NCBI GenBank assembly: GCA_030549795.1
Contig: JAUQQO010000037.1
Location: forward strand, 1 to 64,000
DNA: 64,000 nucleotides
Source: Pseudomonadota bacterium
GTDB taxonomy: Bacteria > Pseudomonadota > Alphaproteobacteria > Geminicoccales > Geminicoccaceae
Reading direction: 5' to 3'
Shown here: positions 63,036-64,000 of the stretch, in pieces
How the letters are laid out: every line of letters starts with the position of its first letter
Position numbering within the stretch: position 1 is the stretch's first letter
Position numbers and translations under genes: made by a program
Notes under the pieces: model-generated
The model's input: the letters and a program-made list of their open reading frames with translations, nothing else
What the model was told of the DNA's origin: nothing
Database searches by the model: none

Positions 63036-64000
63036 TCACGGCGAGCTTTGGGCGCAAAGCGCGGGATGCGGTGCCAGGTTCGTCCGGACGCTGGCAGAGC
63101 GATCGACGCGGCTGTTGGCCGGTGGCGCGAGGGCTGGACGGCCGGGCGGGGGCGGGGCGAGGAACCGGGCGGCGAACTCCTCGGCGGGCAACGGGCGCGC
63201 TAAGAGGAACCCCTGCACCTCTTGGCAGCCCGTCTGCCGCAGCGCATCGAGCTGGCCATCGGTTTCCACGCCTTCGGCACAAGTGGTCATGCCGAGCGCG
63301 CGCGCGAGATCGACGATCGCCGCCACGATCGCCCGGTCGCGCGGCCCGTTCTCGAGCCGATCGACGAAACTGCGGTCGATTTTGAGCTTGTCGAAGGGAA
63401 GGCGTTGCAGATGGCCGAGGCTCGAATGCCCGGTCCCGAAATCGTCCATGGCGATCCGCACGCCGAGCGCTTTGAGCTTGGCGAGCGTCGCAACCGCGCG
63501 CTCCGGTTCTTCGACGAGCGCGGTCTCGGTGATCTCGAGCTCGAGCCGGTCGGGGGGTAGCCCGGTTGTTTCGAGAACGCGGCGAATCCGCTCGGCGAGC
63601 CCTTCGTCGCGGAACTGCACCGGCGAGAGGTTGACGGCGATCGGAAGACCACCCCAGGTCGCGGCTTGGGAGCAGGCGCGCTCGAGCACCCAGCTGCCGA
63701 TGGCGTGAATGAGGCCCGTCTCCTCGGCAAGCGGGATAAAGCGCGAAGGGGGCACAAGACCGCGCTCGCGATGGCGCCAGCGCAGCAGGGCCTCGCAGCT
63801 CGTGAGGGCGCCGGTGTGCGGATCGAACTTGGGCTGATAGTGCACTTCCAGCTCGCCGCGCTCGAGCGCCGTCCGCAGATCGGCCTCGAGACGTTGGCGC
63901 TCGGCATGTTGTTCCGCCATGCTCGGCTCGAACAGTCGAGGATGGCCGCGCCCCATGGCTTTCGCCCGATAGAGCGCAATGTCGGCATGGCGCAAAAGAT
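63036..64000 (-). CDS. GGDEF/EAL-domain cyclic di-GMP protein, N-terminal part outside the window
   Basis: Only the last ~321 residues are visible. The first visible residues (LLRHADIALYRAKAMGRG) are the end of a GGDEF domain. The EAL domain follows complete with catalytic residues: EAL in SCEALLRWRH, AVNLSPVQFRD, LELEITETALVE, IAMDDFGTGHSSLGHLQRLP, KIDRSFVDRL and CAEGVETDGQLDALR, then QGFLLARPLPAEEF. It is thus probably an active c-di-GMP phosphodiesterase; whether GGDEF is active or there are sensor domains cannot be seen. The C-terminal ~40 residues are low complexity. Confidence 0.93.
   Translation of the reverse strand, partial: LLRHADIALYRAKAMGRGHPRLFEPSMAEQHAERQRLEADLRTALERGELEVHYQPKFDPHTGALTSCEALLRWRHRERGLVPPSRFIPLAEETGLIHAIGSWVLERACSQAATWGGLPIAVNLSPVQFRDEGLAERIRRVLETTGLPPDRLELEITETALVEEPERAVATLAKLKALGVRIAMDDFGTGHSSLGHLQRLPFDKLKIDRSFVDRLENGPRDRAIVAAIVDLARALGMTTCAEGVETDGQLDALRQTGCQEVQGFLLARPLPAEEFAARFLAPPPPGRPALAPPANSRVDRSASVRTNLAPHPALCAQSSP

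Noticed and set aside
1-64000. tRNA or rRNA genes, CRISPR array, transposase, integrase or prophage genes
   Set aside because: None was seen on reading both strands; gaps are short and all long frames are accounted for by housekeeping, flagellar, transport or cytochrome genes or their shadows.

Overview
The window looks like one contiguous piece of chromosome from a high-GC alphaproteobacterium. The grounds are the block miaB-phoH-ybeY-corC-lnt-HTH-metK-trmB-rimP-nusA-ylxR-infB-rbfA-truB-rpsO-pnp, which is a characteristic alphaproteobacterial gene order, plus a MucR/Ros regulator, the CtrA inhibitor SciP, and an FlbD-like sigma-54 activator among flagellar genes. Rhodospirillales in the broad sense is a reasonable guess; genus cannot be read from the sequence. 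No rRNA, tRNA, CRISPR array, insertion sequence or phage module was seen.

Layout. 1-3.2 kb: a truncated PhnD-like periplasmic binding protein, a two-gene AtuA-type unit and a YdjC/ChbG deacetylase. 3.3-8.1 kb: a leftward YhiI-RbbA-YhhJ type ABC exporter operon. 8.5-10.5 kb: a GNAT acetyltransferase, an MFS transporter and a DUF3553 protein. 10.6-15.2 kb: a soluble NAD-linked formate dehydrogenase of two genes (fused FdsG-FdsB, then FdsA). 15.1-28.2 kb: a leftward flagellar cluster, fliK-flgD-flgE, sciP, fliF-fliG-fliH-fliN-flbD-flhA-flhF and a decayed flhG. 28.4-31.4 kb: a 2-hydroxyacid dehydrogenase, a secreted SH3 protein and a nitronate monooxygenase-like flavoenzyme. 31.6-49.3 kb: the long leftward translation and RNA-processing superoperon from miaB to pnp. 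49.4-57.5 kb: mucR, a TusA-like protein, rimI, tsaB, an NfuA-type scaffold, trpS, murJ and glnD. 57.7-62.8 kb: the rightward cytochrome c maturation operon ccmDEFGHI. 63.0-64.0 kb: the C-terminal part of a GGDEF/EAL protein cut by the window end.

The genes are tightly packed, with many 4-bp stop/start overlaps (ATGA, GTGA, TTGA), so operons are long and translational coupling is probable. The regulatory picture that can be read directly is flagellar: near-consensus CtrA boxes lie upstream of sciP and fliF, and a -24/-12 sigma-54 element lies upstream of fliK, in a cluster that itself encodes a sigma-54 activator. The strongest anomaly is flhG, which follows flhF with an ATGA overlap but carries two in-frame stops and a frame-displaced segment. 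No wholly new system was identified; the observations of most interest are this decay, the regulatory palindromes, and the long lnt/HTH overlap.
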